This document shows positions 44,481 to 55,861 of a DNA stretch of 64,000 bases, piece by piece. The stretch lies in NCBI GenBank assembly GCA_964036295.1, contig OZ038468.1, forward strand, positions 3,592,501 to 3,656,500, written 5' to 3'. Source of the DNA: Plumapathes pennacea. Lineage: Eukaryota; Cnidaria; Anthozoa; Antipatharia; Myriopathidae. Position numbers and translations under genes: made by a program. The notes under the pieces were generated by a model that was not told the origin of the DNA, did not search any database, and saw only the letters and a program-made list of their open reading frames with translations. Within the stretch, counting starts at the first letter, position 1. Each line of letters opens with the position of its first letter.

Positions 44481-45887
44481 CTATGTCCTAGTATGTCTTT
44501 GAACATGCTCTTGCATGTCTTCACGTAGGGCAAAATATTCACAACACACATCACACTCATAAGCATACTTATAAAACCTGTAAAGGTTTTCATCTCTATG
44601 CCTCAAAAAGTGTTGTGACAGTTTGCTTTTAATGGTGAAGGTTTTACTGCATATTTCACATGTGTAGCACTTTTCTTCATTCTGTTGAAGTTTCTTGTTA
44701 GGTGTGTGTACACACTGGTGCTGGGTTAAACTACATTTCCAAGTAAAAGCTTTACCACATTTATCACACTTGTGGGATTTTTCTCCTGTGTGTACAAGTT
44801 GGTGCGTGGTCAGGTGAGCCATCTGTGTAAAAGCTTTACCACATTTGTCACACTTGTGGGGCTTCTCTCCTGCATGTATAAGTTTGTGCCGAGTTAAGTG
44901 AGACTTCCATGTAAAAGCTTTACCACATTTGTCACAATTGTGGGGTTTTTCTCCTGTGTATGCAAGTTGGTGCATGGCCAGGTTACACTTCTTTATAAAA
45001 GCTTTACCACATTTGTTACACTTGTGGGGCTTCTCTCCTGTATGTATAAGTTTGTGCCGAGTTAAGTGAGACTTCTTTGTAAAAGCTTTACCAAATTTGT
45101 CACACAAGTGTACAAGTTGATGCCGAGTTACGCTACCCTTCCTTGTAAAAGCTTTACAACATTTGTCACACTTGTGGGGCTTCTCTCCTGTATGTATAAG
45201 TTTGTGCTGAGTTAAGGCAGACTTCCTTGTAAAAGCTTTATCACATTTGTCACACTTATGGGGTTTTTCTCCAGTGTGTATAAGTTGGTGCTGAGTTAGG
45301 CTACCCTTCTGTGTAAAAGCTTGATCACATTTCTCACACCTGTGGAGTTTTTCTCCAGTGTGTATAAGTTGGTGCTGAGTTAGGCTACCCTTCTGTGTAA
45401 AAGCTTTACCACATTTGTCACACTTGTGGGGCTTCTCTCCTGTATGTATAAGTTTGTGCTGAGTTAAGTTAACCTTCTGTGCAAAGGCTTTATCACATTT
45501 GTCACACTTGTGGGGTTTCTCTCCTGAATGTATAAGTTTATGCTGAGTTAAGTGAACCTTCTTTGTAAAACCTTTACCACATTTGTCACACTTGTGGGGT
45601 TTTTCTCCTGTATGTACAAGTTGGTGTGTGGTCAGGTGATCCTTCCTTGTAAAACCTTTACCACATTTATCACACTTGTGGGGTTTTTCTCCTGTATGAA
45701 CAAGTTGGTGTGTGGTCAGGTTACTCTTTTGTGTAAAAGCTTTACCACATTTATCATACTTGTGGGGCTTCTCTCCTGTATGTACAAGCTGATGTTCAGC
45801 CATGTGAGCCTTCTTTGTAAAAGCTTTATCACATCTGTCACACTTGTGGGGCTTCTCTCCTAAATGTACAAGTTGGTGCATGGCCAT
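44481..45887 (-). CDS. C2H2 poly-zinc-finger protein, copy B (16 fingers, three degenerate)
   Basis: A 468-codon frame starting at the ATG in NMAMHQLVHLGEKPHK. I count 16 fingers. Finger 2 has lost its first Cys (HKYDKC), finger 10 has a shortened linker and Cys to Phe (LCDKFGKAF), and finger 11 has His to Tyr (HQLAY). The C-terminal CYTCEIC and YECDVCCEYF fingers match copies A and C. Loss of ligands in three fingers suggests relaxed selection compared with copy C. No effector domain is seen. Confidence 0.75.
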   Translation of the reverse strand: MAMHQLVHLGEKPHKCDRCDKAFTKKAHMAEHQLVHTGEKPHKYDKCGKAFTQKSNLTTHQLVHTGEKPHKCDKCGKGFTRKDHLTTHQLVHTGEKPHKCDKCGKGFTKKVHLTQHKLIHSGEKPHKCDKCDKAFAQKVNLTQHKLIHTGEKPHKCDKCGKAFTQKGSLTQHQLIHTGEKLHRCEKCDQAFTQKGSLTQHQLIHTGEKPHKCDKCDKAFTRKSALTQHKLIHTGEKPHKCDKCCKAFTRKGSVTRHQLVHLCDKFGKAFTKKSHLTRHKLIHTGEKPHKCNKCGKAFIKKCNLAMHQLAYTGEKPHNCDKCGKAFTWKSHLTRHKLIHAGEKPHKCDKCGKAFTQMAHLTTHQLVHTGEKSHKCDKCGKAFTWKCSLTQHQCVHTPNKKLQQNEEKCYTCEICSKTFTIKSKLSQHFLRHRDENLYRFYKYAYECDVCCEYFALREDMQEHVQRHTRT

Positions 45888-46110
45888 GTTCTTCTTATAT
45901 GCAAATGCTTTGCCACATTTATCACACTTGTGGAGATTTGCTCCAGTACAATATGTACAAGTTGGAATGGGGCCAGGTTTCCGCTCTGTGTAAAATCTTT
46001 ACCACATTTATCTCTCTTCTGGGTTTTTTCTCCTGTGTGTACAAGTTGGTTCATGGTCAGTCCACTCTTCTTTGCAAAAGTGGTTGATAAGGTGCATACG
46101 CAGAACCCCC
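45888..46110 (-). pseudogene. Frame-shifted N-terminal fingers of copy B
   Basis: MNQLVHTGEKTQKRDKCGKD and GANLHKCDKCGKAFAYKKN are in different frames, separated by the five-base insertion CATA(TTGTA)CTGG shared in kind with copies A and C. Confidence 0.6.
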
Positions 46111-46633
46111 CGCCCCCCTCCCCCCTACATTATTGAGGTATATCTTCAAGTGGATTTGTGGATACAAAGTGGGGTTACACCACCACTCCAACTAAGTTTT
46201 TTAAGTTTACATTGAAGTTGATAACATGACTATGGCATTGTTTTTAGTAGAACGAGAAATGCACTTTCAAGTCACCACACATGCACATAAGCTACTTCAA
46301 TTAAAGATACATAAAAATTTAAGGGGTAGGGTGGTCTATCAAACTTGACTGTCTATTTGCATTTCCACTTCATATACAGTAAGGGGAAGGGGTGATCTAG
46401 CTTCACTGTGCATACGTGTATCCACTTCATAGGTTTCAAGGTCTGTATAAAGCACTATACTTACAAATGACCACTGGCCATGTTATAAGATATTTTAAGT
46501 GTGTTCGCTTCGATATCGGATAACACATTCTTTCATATGAAGCTCTGGGAGGCTATTTTTGATGCCATAGAATGGCGCATACATTTCCTGTGGTCTTCAA
46601 ACTGATTTAATTTGTGACTCACACAGTGCCTTT

Positions 46634-47047
46634 TCATTGCCTTCTGTTTTCCCCAAAGAATACCTGTGCAGACATGTCAATATTTATATAAACTTTTGTG
46701 TCCTTGGAACATATAGGCAGCCTGTTTAGGTAGTTTTCATGCAATTTGACAGTTTGTCTGGCATTGATAAAGTTTTTAAGTTTCTTGTGTACACTGCAGG
46801 GCGAATTTAAATCACAAAAATCACAGATGCCAATTGGATAGTCATACTTCTGTGCAGTGTTTACTGCATCCTCAGACTCTTTCATCTTCAGAAAGGAACC
46901 TATATTTTTCCAACAGTTGAGTCTCGTGCACTCGCAACCATGCCAGGTTTGTTTATTTGTTTGTTCAGGTTTGTTTGTTTGTTTATTTTGTTTTGTAATG
47001 GGCATAATTAGTTTGGAGATCTGCTTGTAGATCTGCCTGGAGATCAA
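46634..47047 (-). CDS. Small 137-residue frame upstream of copy B, intact only here
   Basis: It lies about 600 bases upstream of zinc-finger copy B on the same strand. After a low-complexity KQNKQTNKPEQTNKQ segment (from a TTTG repeat) it has GICDFCDLNSPCSVHKKLKN, a CxxC..CxH pattern that might bind zinc, and LPICSKD. Copies A and C carry the same stop and deletion. It could be an upstream exon of the zinc-finger gene, a separate small gene, or chance; I do not recognise it. Confidence 0.35.
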   Translation of the reverse strand: MISRQIYKQISKLIMPITKQNKQTNKPEQTNKQTWHGCECTRLNCWKNIGSFLKMKESEDAVNTAQKYDYPIGICDFCDLNSPCSVHKKLKNFINARQTVKLHENYLNRLPICSKDTKVYINIDMSAQVFFGENRRQ

Positions 47048-47364
47048 GAAAGGTGGAGCACATTAAGTCGTTGTTTTTAGAGCTATATTAAGAGTAATAG
47101 TTTCTGGCACAATTTTAGAACCTTTAGTTTACTAAACAAACTCTTAGCCGACGCGACATCTTGACGGACGGGTGATGCGAATGAACGGAAATATGTCATG
47201 TTTGTCCAGGCCAGTTTGGAAATGTAACTAAACTTGAATGCTTCTTTATCTTCATTTAGTCGGACGATAAAAAGTCATTCCACCTTTTCGGCGCGGATAA
47301 CGACTGCATGGAACTATCCAACAAATTGAACTTGTTGAACGGATAAACTTCATTCGACGGATAG

Positions 47365-49176
47365 ACCGTTTGCAAATATGGCGGCGATATCATGGGAGCG
47401 AGGCTTTTCGGTGGTAACCGTTGCCATGGGCGGATGCGTTCTTGTTTACTTCACAGACGTGAGCGGTAAGATGTGCTTTTCCATGCCCCTTTTCTTGCTT
47501 TGAGCGCTGAAAAAGTTCGTGAATCACTTTGAAATATTTGTCAAATCCTTGTAGAGCGAAAAGCAGCGTCTGCGGCGTAAGTCGTGCGAGAAAACTAGCA
47601 AATAGTCGAAATGTTTATCAGTCATGCAATATCTGATGGACTGCTCTGAAATGTTAATACATTTATCCAATTTATGCCACATTTAGTTTTATTACCTGTG
47701 TCTAATTTTGTGTGGGGGATTGTAGTTGTATTTGGGCTGGAATTTGTGCGATATGAGCGCTTGCCGGCGAACAAATACTCGAGCTTCTAAGCGCTTCCCC
47801 CCACAGCACGATGCAATCTGACCGCCGCCCCCGCGCTTGATCTCAGGTCTGTGTCTGCGCTTTATAATCTGTCCGATTACCCAATTTTTATGTTACTGTG
47901 ACTCTCGATATTGGTCAGAGAGCAGATAATATATTACAGTGGCGGTCAGAGAAGAATTGTGTAAAAGATCACAGGTATTTTGCAATGCATAGTGTCAAAA
48001 CAACACACAGAAGCGTGCCCTTTCCGATGACGCGAACCGGATTTGCCCTTCCCTTTTGTGAATCACTCTCTATTTTAGTGAGCGGCCTTTTGTGTGGATA
48101 TAACTAGCTTAATCTTGTGTGGGGCTTCGCTTTTATGCCAGCTGCGGTAACATGAGGCTCTCACATAAAAGATTTATCCTCTACCCTGTGCAACACTTAA
48201 CACTATGCAGATAAATATCCTAGCCACAACAAAAATTATTACACCTCTTTCAAAAGGTTTCATGACCATATTATCCTGTGACTTCCCTGACAGTCGAAGT
48301 CTTTCCTGACTTGCGAACGAACCTAACCGTCGCATTGAACGTAAAAGGGGGAAGACCATTTAGCGCTTTAGTCGTACTTTTGACATCTGGGATATTCTTG
48401 AGTGTCATAAACGATCCAGGACAGAGAGACACACTCCTGGACGTGTGTGATTAATATTTTCTTGATATAATTCTTGAAAAATCTGCGCAACTCAAAAGTT
48501 ACTGACCAACACCGTGTTCCGCGTTTATTAATAATACAAAAGGCCGCTTCCGCGCATTCGTGAGTTGACACCCATGTACACAATTGAGCAAAGACGTTCT
48601 TCTCTGGCCGCCACTGTAATATAATATCTGCTCTCTGACCAACATCCAGAGTTACAGTTCCTTAAAATTGGATGATCGGACAGATTATAAAGCGCAGACA
48701 CAGACCTAAAAGATCAAGCGAGGACGGCGGTCAGATCGGTGGGAAGCGCTTACAAGTTCGAGTTAATGCTCGTCGGCAAGCGCTCATATCATACAAATTC
48801 CAACCCAAATACAACTACAGTTCCTCACACAAAACTAAACACAGGTAATAACACTAAATTTGGCATAAATCGGATGAATGTATTAACATTTCAGAGCAGT
48901 CTATCAATATGTGCATGACGGTAAACACTTCGACTATTTGCTAGTTTTCTCGCATAACTTACGCCGCAGACGCCGTTCTCCATCCTTCAGGGATTTAACA
49001 AACATCTCAAAGTGATCCACGAACTTTTTCAGCGCTCAAAGTAAGACAAGGAGCACGGAAAAGCACATTTCAACGCTCGCATTTGTGAAGTAAACAAGAG
49101 CGAATTTGCCCATAGCAACAATTACCACCGAAAAGCCTCGCTCCCATGAAATCGCCGCCATATTTGCAAACGGTCT
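47365..49176. mobile_element. 1.8-kb foldback element with ~600-bp arms
   Basis: The left arm (47365-~47962) begins ACCGTTTGCAAATATGGCGG; the right arm (~48590-49176) ends CCGCCATATTTGCAAACGGTCT. ATAG flanks both sides (47361-47364, 49177-49180) and occurs once at the empty site in copies A and C (GGATAGCGGAGG). The arms are diverged at scattered positions. The ~630-base centre has no recognisable transposase. Both arms carry an ATG frame of 29 codons, MAAISWERGFSVV..; the left one runs into a good splice donor (GTAAGA at 47466). Confidence 0.85.
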
Positions 49177-49639
49177 ATAGCGGAGGTTTTATACAATCTA
49201 CTCTTGTTAATAAACGAGGACACGAAAACAAAACACACACTACTCTAGAATAAAACACCAAAGATTGCAAGAATAAGGGACGGAGAAAGAACATGATTAT
49301 ACTGAAAACATACTAGCTTGGAAACCTGTGCCAGCCGTTGCATTCTTTTGCATGTTGACATTGGAGCGAAATAATTGACGTTTTGAACTGTCTAAGCCTG
49401 TTTTATAATGCAGGTCCCTGTTCGACAGAGAAATCTCACTTACTTACCTCTATAAATCAAACATATTCTCTGATAACAGCGACAGCATCAACCCAACTTT
49501 CACCACACTGATGCACGTGCACACAAACGCGAGCTTGTTGACCAGGCCTGAAAAAAGAACCCGTATGTTCGCGCCGATAAAACTCGTCCCAGTGCCTTAC
49601 GATGCTTGTTTTGGTTTTGCGTTTGCCATGCCTTCTGAT

Positions 49640-50213
49640 TCTTGGTTTGCACTCACGTGGTTTTCACGGGTCACGTGACCGCAGCACCCTCCAAAATAAC
49701 AGATTGTACCTTTCTGACTCCAGAACTGAAAAGAGCACACCTGAATTAGTCCAGATGCCAATTTTGGATTGTCCAGGCTTAATTTTGGCGAAGCAGCGGC
49801 AATTTGTTTTTTGGAGATTTGATAAGAGTTTGTATGCGGCGCCATGTTGGTGGACCAAGGTTGTACACTAACATGGCGGCCAATAACTCGGAACACGAAA
49901 TGAAGCTCATGTACGACTCAGTTTGATTCTATGTTACTTCACATCCTTCGCAGTGCCAATTTTAAAATGTTTCGTGAAGGAAAACTTTATAATTCAGACA
50001 CAAGCAACGATTTTAGTCGGCCACGAGCGTGTCACACGGTTTTGTTGTCACGGTATTCAAACGTCCATAGCTCCCGATAGATATTTTGTGTCGACCCAGA
50101 ATTTTGCAGTAAGTATTAAGGCATAACAGTCTTGAACATATTAGTGTATCGGACTTGTAGGGTGCGTTACTTCTGTGATGGCCTTCTTATGACGTCACAT
50201 GCAAACCAAGAAT
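49640..50213. mobile_element. Insertion with CTTGGTTTGCA ends in copy B
   Basis: Copies A and B match up to CATGCCTTCTGATT and again from GGTTACAAGTTCGTCAG; between them copy B has about 570 extra bases starting CTTGGTTTGCACTCACGTGG and ending TGACGTCACATGCAAACCAAG. The outer 11-base ends are inverse copies. A relative lies at 5205-5520. There is no transposase frame. Confidence 0.75.
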
Positions 50214-51865
50214 AGGTTACAAGTTCGTCAGCATTCTAGGCGCGAAGTCTCCGCGAACTGCGGAACCTGCCAAAATTTTCAACTTCCCGCCAAAATGCAC
50301 GGAAAATACACTAATCGTCGACACAAAAAATTACCGTAAATGCTCTAGTAAACTCCCTTCTCAACACGGTCAATTATTCAAACAAGCCCCCCCCCCCCCC
50401 CCCAATAAGCCCCCTCCTTATATTTTCACCCTGTCGAATTTCAACACCAGAATTTATTGCATATAAACAAAACAAATGACACGCATTGGATAATTGGTAA
50501 TATATTTTCGAACTTTACATTTCCCATATCTAACTTTACACGGTATTTAGTTGACCAGGAATACAGTACATCTTGTATTCAGTTCAAATTTTAAATAAGC
50601 CTACTGGGGTACAGGGAAACCCTTACCTAAATCAAAGCAGCAATGCCACTGTAAGCTCAGCCCTTCTTAATTGGCAGTTTGTCTCACTTTTCAACACAGT
50701 AAAATGGGTTTTAAACTGAATATGCATCTTTTTTCTCAGACTTTTTCAAAGCCCTCCATTTTCAAGGTGGACAAAGAATAAAACAAAATTACTTTGATGC
50801 TTTAGGATTATCTTCAAAACAATCATTCAGAATTCTTCACTGCCAAATCCCTGAACAAGAACAACACCATCCCAAGCTGACAAAGTTCCAGCATTTCACA
50901 TTATAAACCTGTTCATGGATTCTGATGCATTATGGGTTATCAGTGATAACTTTTACAATGGCTGGCCTTTCAGGCTTGTGCAAAACAATACATTTCTCAG
51001 AAAAATTCAACAAACTTTATTCAGGGATAGCTGCAACAGTTTAATGCAACAATCTTAATGTCACTCCACCCCCTTACTTTGGCAACTTTTATCATCAAGG
51101 CAAGAAATTTCCCAGACTGCAGTGAAGGGTCGTGTCAAAAGTCAGAATCAACAGATGCAAAACAAAACGCATCATAACAACCATAAACAAGTGTAATATT
51201 AAACATGCAATAACAGAACTAAGAATGTCAAAAACACAATGTTCTCTTCAGCAAGTTCCTGAACCATGTGGTAAAATAATCCTGAAACCAAATCTGTAAA
51301 GTGCAGACTGAGGTTATTTACACTGCACATACTGTTTTCAAACATACCAATCAAAATCTCAGAACATTATTATTGCTTGATTACAACAGGCCTTTTATAG
51401 CTAAACTTGCATGACCCACAAATTATCCAACAGGTGATCATATTACTATCATCGCTTCAGGCTTTCCGAGATTCAAAAATAACAAAATGCATAGTCAGAA
51501 AATACAAACTTCCTGGTCCATAGCATTCAGACATTAATTTTGCAGTCACCAGTCACTAATTCAAGAAAGAATTGATCAGATTTACATCGTATATGCCATA
51601 CATGTAGCAGGAAATATAGGCATACCTGGGTTGTAGGGCATCAGCACAAGATAAGTCAGTGCTTGGGCATCTTTTTATATTTGAAATTGCTGTTCCTCTT
51701 GAAAACTCTCCAAAACACAACAAAGGCATTACTATCAAGTAAACTTTTCTGCTTCAGGATTAATGAGGGAGAGTGATGTCTTACTAGACTCACAGTTTCA
51801 TAAACTTTGCCCCATGCCATCCGCAACCAATTCTAAAACATCGTTTAATCATTTTACCGTTTTCT

Positions 51866-53545
51866 TTACTGTGTTTTAGTATGATTTTGAACATGCTCCT
51901 GCATGTCTTCCCGTAGGGCAAAATATTCACAACACACATCACACTCATAAGCATACTTATAAAACCTGTAAAGGTTTTCATCTCTATGCCTCAAAAAGTG
52001 TTGTGACAGTTTGCTTTTAACAGTGAAGGTTTCACTGCATATTTCACATGTGTAGCACTTTTCTTCATTGTGTTGAAGTTTCGTGTTAGGTATGTATATA
52101 CATTGGTGCTGGGTTAAACTACATTTCCATATAAAAGCTTTACCACATTTATCACACTTGTGGGGTTTTTCTCCTGTGTGTACAACTTGGTGTATGGCCA
52201 GGTTACGCTTGCTTGTAAAAAATTTACCACATTTCTCACACTTGTGGGGCTTCTCTCCTCTATGTATAAGTTTGTGCTGAGTTAAGTGAGCCTTCTTTCT
52301 AAAACCTTCACCACATTTGTCACACTTGTGGGGCTTCTCTCCTGTATGTATAAGTTTGTGCCGAGTTAAGTGAGCCTTCTTTGTAAAACCTTTACCACAT
52401 TTATCACACTTGTGGGGTTTTTCTCCTGTATGAACAAGTTGGTGTGTGGTCAGGTTATTCTTTTGTGTAAAAGCTTTACCACATTTGTCACACTTGTGGG
52501 GTTTTTCTCCTGTATGTAGAAGTTGGTGTGTGGTCAGGTTACCCTTTTGTGTAAAAGCTTTACCACATTTATCACACTTGTGGGGCTTCTCTCCTGTATG
52601 TATAAGCTGATGTTCAGCCACACGAGCCTTGTTTGTAAAAGCTTTACCACATTTGTCACACTTGTGGGGCTTCTCTCCTGTATGTATAAGTTTGTGCTGA
52701 GTTAAGTCAGACTTCTTTGTAAAAGCTTTATCACATTTGTCACACTTGTGGGGTTTTTCTCCTGTATGTATAAGTTTGTGCTGAGTTAAGTGAGACTTCT
52801 TTGTAAAAGCTTCACAACATTTGTCACACTTGTGGGGCTTCTCTCCTGTATGTATAAGTTTGTGCTGAGTTAAGTCAGACTTCTTTGTAAAAGCTTTACC
52901 ACATTTGTCACACTTGTGGGGTTTTTCTCCTGTATGTACAAGTTGGTGTGTGGTCAGGTTACCCTTTTGTGTAAAAGCTTTACCACATTTATCACACTTG
53001 TGGGGCTTCTCTCCTGTATGTATAAGTTTGTGCTGAGTTAAGTCAGACTTCTTTGTAAAAGCTTTACCACATTTGTCACACTTGTGGGGCTTCTCTCCTG
53101 TATGTATAAGTTTGTGCCGAGTTAAGTCAGACTTCTTTGTAAAAGCTTTATCACATCTGTCACACTTGTGGGGCTTCTCTCCTGTATGTATAAGTTTGTG
53201 CTGAGTTAAGTCAGACTTCTTTGTAAAAGCTTTATCACATCTGTCACACTTGTGGGGCTTCTCTCCTGTATGTATAAGTTTGTGCTGAGTTAAGTCAGAC
53301 TTCTTTGTACAAGCTTTACCACATTTATCACACTTGTGGGGCTTCTCTCCTGTATGTACAAGCTGATGTTCAGTCACGTGAGCCTTCTTTGTAAAAGCTT
53401 TACCACATTTGTCACACTTGTGGGGCTTCTCTCCTGTATGTATAAGTTTGTGCTGAGTTAAGTCAGACTTCTTTGTAAAAGCTTTATCACATCTGTCACA
53501 CTTGTGGGGTTTCTCTCCTAAATGTACAAGTTGGTGCATGGCCAT
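51866..53545 (-). CDS. C2H2 poly-zinc-finger protein, copy C (19 fingers)
   Basis: A 559-codon frame starting at the ATG of MAMHQLVHLGEKPHK, as in copy B. I count 19 fingers, most of them with the core KKSDLTQH, so contacts at helix positions -1, 3 and 6 are mostly K, D, Q; others are QKGNLTTH, KKAHLTRH and SKRNLAIH. Minor losses are F to C in finger 3 (CGKACTKK) and the last His of finger 17 (HQCIY). The conserved CYTCEIC and YECDVCCEYF fingers close the protein, ending NHTKTQ as in copy A. This array is the most regular of the three and looks the most recently homogenised. No KRAB or other effector domain is seen. Confidence 0.8.
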   Translation of the reverse strand: MAMHQLVHLGEKPHKCDRCDKAFTKKSDLTQHKLIHTGEKPHKCDKCGKAFTKKAHVTEHQLVHTGEKPHKCDKCGKACTKKSDLTQHKLIHTGEKPHKCDRCDKAFTKKSDLTQHKLIHTGEKPHKCDRCDKAFTKKSDLTRHKLIHTGEKPHKCDKCGKAFTKKSDLTQHKLIHTGEKPHKCDKCGKAFTQKGNLTTHQLVHTGEKPHKCDKCGKAFTKKSDLTQHKLIHTGEKPHKCDKCCEAFTKKSHLTQHKLIHTGEKPHKCDKCDKAFTKKSDLTQHKLIHTGEKPHKCDKCGKAFTNKARVAEHQLIHTGEKPHKCDKCGKAFTQKGNLTTHQLLHTGEKPHKCDKCGKAFTQKNNLTTHQLVHTGEKPHKCDKCGKGFTKKAHLTRHKLIHTGEKPHKCDKCGEGFRKKAHLTQHKLIHRGEKPHKCEKCGKFFTSKRNLAIHQVVHTGEKPHKCDKCGKAFIWKCSLTQHQCIYIPNTKLQHNEEKCYTCEICSETFTVKSKLSQHFLRHRDENLYRFYKYAYECDVCCEYFALREDMQEHVQNHTKTQ

Positions 53546-53770
53546 GTTCTTCTTATATGCAAATGCTTTGCCACATTTATCACACTTGTGGAGATTTGTT
53601 CCAGTACAATATGTACAAGTTGGTACGTGGCCAGGTTTCCCCTCTGTGTAAAATCTTTACCACATTTATCTCTCTTCTGGGTTTTTTCTCCTGTGTGTAC
53701 AAGTTGGTTCATGGTCAGTCCACTCTTCTTTGCAAAAGTGGTTGATAAGGTGCATACGCAGACCCCCCCA
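53546..53770 (-). pseudogene. Frame-shifted N-terminal fingers of copy C
   Basis: Same arrangement as in copy B: MNQLVHTGEKTQKRDKCGKD, then the five-base shift, then KCDKCGKAFAYKKN leading into the main frame. Confidence 0.6.
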
Positions 53771-54278
53771 CCTCGTACATTATTGAGGTATATCTTCAAG
53801 TGGATTTGCGGATACAAAGTGGGGTTAAACCACCCCTCCAACTAAGTTTTTAAGTTTACATTGAAGTTAATAACATAACTATGGCATTGTTTTTAGTAGA
53901 ACGAGAAATGCACTTTCAAGTCACCACAGATGCACATAAGCTACTTCAATTAAAGATGCATAAAAATTTAAGGGGTAGGGTGGTCTAGCTTGACTGTGTA
54001 TTCGCATTTCCACTTCATATACAGTGAGGGGAAGGGGTGATCTAGCTTCATTGCGCATACGTGTATCCACTTCATAGGTTTCAAGGTCTGTATAAAGCAC
54101 TATACTTACAAATGACCACTGGCCATGTTATAAGATATTTTAAGTGTGTTCGCTTTGATATCGGATAACACATTCTTTCATATGAAGCTGTGGGAGACAT
54201 TTTTTGATGCCATAGAATGGCACATACATTTCCTGCGGTCTTTAAAGTGATTTAATTTGTGACTCGCACAGTGCCTTT

Positions 54279-54540
54279 TCATTGCCTTCTGTTTTCCCCA
54301 AACAATACCTGTGCAGATATGTCAATATTTATATAAACTTTCATGTCCTTGGAACATATAGTCAGCCTGTTTAGGCAGTTTTCATGGAATTTGACAGTTT
54401 GTCTGGCATTGATAAAGTTTTTAAGTTTCTTGTGTACACTGCAGGGCCAATTTATCACAAAAATCACAGATGGCAATTGGATAGTCATACTTCTATGCAG
54501 TGTTTACTGCATCCTCAAACTCTTTCATCTCCGGGAAGAA
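54279..54540 (-). pseudogene. Broken, truncated copy C of the 137-residue frame
   Basis: It shares the TAG and the two-base deletion with copy A and is cut off near 54540, where the paralogous sequence stops. Confidence 0.55.
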
Positions 54541-55330
54541 ACACGACCTTCAGTTTAATAAACAAACTCTTAGCAGACCCGACATTTTGACGGCCGGGCG
54601 ATGCAAACGAACGGAAATATGTCACGTTTGTCCATACCAGTTTGGAAATGTAACTGAATTTGAATGCTTCTTTATCTTCATTTAATCGGACGATAAAGAG
54701 TCATTCCACCTCTTGGGCGTGGATAACGACTGGATGGAGCTATCCAACAAATCGAACTTGTTGAACGGATAAACTTCATTCGCCGGATAGCGGAGGTTTT
54801 ATACAATCTACTCTGGTCAATAAACGAGGACACCAAAAACAAAACACACACTACTCTAGAATAAAACACCACAGAGTGCAAGAATAACCGACGGAGAAAG
54901 AACATGATTATACTGAACACATACAAGCTTGGAAACCTGTGCCAGCCGTTGCATCTCTTGCATGTTCACATTGGAGCGAAATAATTGACGTTTTGAACTG
55001 TCTAAGTCTGTTTTATAATGCAGGTCCCTGTTCAACAGAGAAATCTCAATTACTTACCTTTATAAATCAAACATATTCTCTGATAACAGTTGCAGCATCA
55101 ACCCAACTTTCACCACACTGATGCACGTGCACACCAACGCGAGCTTGTTTGCCGAACCTCGTTCCCACGGCCATCCGCGGCAGAAGCTTTGGTCTCTGGG
55201 AAGGAGGTTGATGTTCGCGCCGACTCCCTTGGACACATCATCTTACATAATATTTTGTTGACCAAGAATACAGTACATCTTGTATTCAGTTCAAATTTTA
55301 AATAAGCCTACCGGGGTAAGGGGGAACCCT

Positions 55331-55861
55331 TACCTTAATCAAAGCAGCCCCCCCCCCCCCCTTTCCTCCTGAAATGTCAAATATATGCCGACAAACGTAA
55401 CGCTCTTTTTCAAGAAATTAACAAGTCAGTGACCAACTACAAAGAACTTTCCAAAACCACAAAACGGAAATAGCAAAATATATATACGAGTGTTTTCAAA
55501 TTAGGAAAAACATATAGCTTTTACAAATTTATCCTCATACACATACCTAATGTTACGTAATACTACCTATACTATTAGAGAAAAAAAACCTACATACAGT
55601 CAGTCACATGGTTCTCTAATAAAAGTTGTTTTGTCTTGTCTTGTCTTGTCTCGATACACGATCTGCCCCTGGGTCTCCGAGGATGTTTTGTTCCATGAAC
55701 TTGCTCCCGAATTTTTCCACGTGTGGCAACTGCCAAATTTTATATGCCGAGTCCAATTCCGCGGATAGGGGAACCATATCCGCTAGCGGGTTTGGACCCC
55801 CCTGGACTAAATCCGCTAGCTGGCTTGGTCCGGGGGGACCAAATCTGCACCGGCACGCGCA
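55331..55861. other. Right edge of the triplication and unique sequence
   Basis: It contains a poly-C run near 55347 and a (TCTTG)n run at about 55628-55655. GGATAGGGGAACCATATCCGCTAGCGG with a mirrored ATCCGCTAGCTGG suggests a small inverted repeat at 55757-55822. No gene was seen. Confidence 0.45.

Larger units (their letters stand above)
37380..55330. repeat. Three head-to-tail copies of a zinc-finger gene block
   Basis: Copy A is about 37380-43800, copy B about 44100-50900, copy C about 50900-55330. Each has, left to right: 3' flank, a minus-strand zinc-finger gene, a shared ~1-kb 5' segment (AAGGGGTAGGGTGGTCTA, CATTTCCTGTGGTCTTC), a small conserved reading frame, and a far 5' part (GGAGGTTTTATACAATCTAC). 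Copy B lacks most of the left flank and carries two insertions; copy A carries one insertion; copy C has a deletion around 54540. Confidence 0.9.

Noticed and set aside
48174..48359. 61-codon frame with a hydrophobic segment in the centre of the foldback element
   Set aside because: Too short and unlike any transposase; likely chance.
39039..53845. Plus-strand frames opposite the zinc-finger genes (e.g. 45552-45863, 53522-53845)
   Set aside because: They are antisense shadows of the repeated finger codons.
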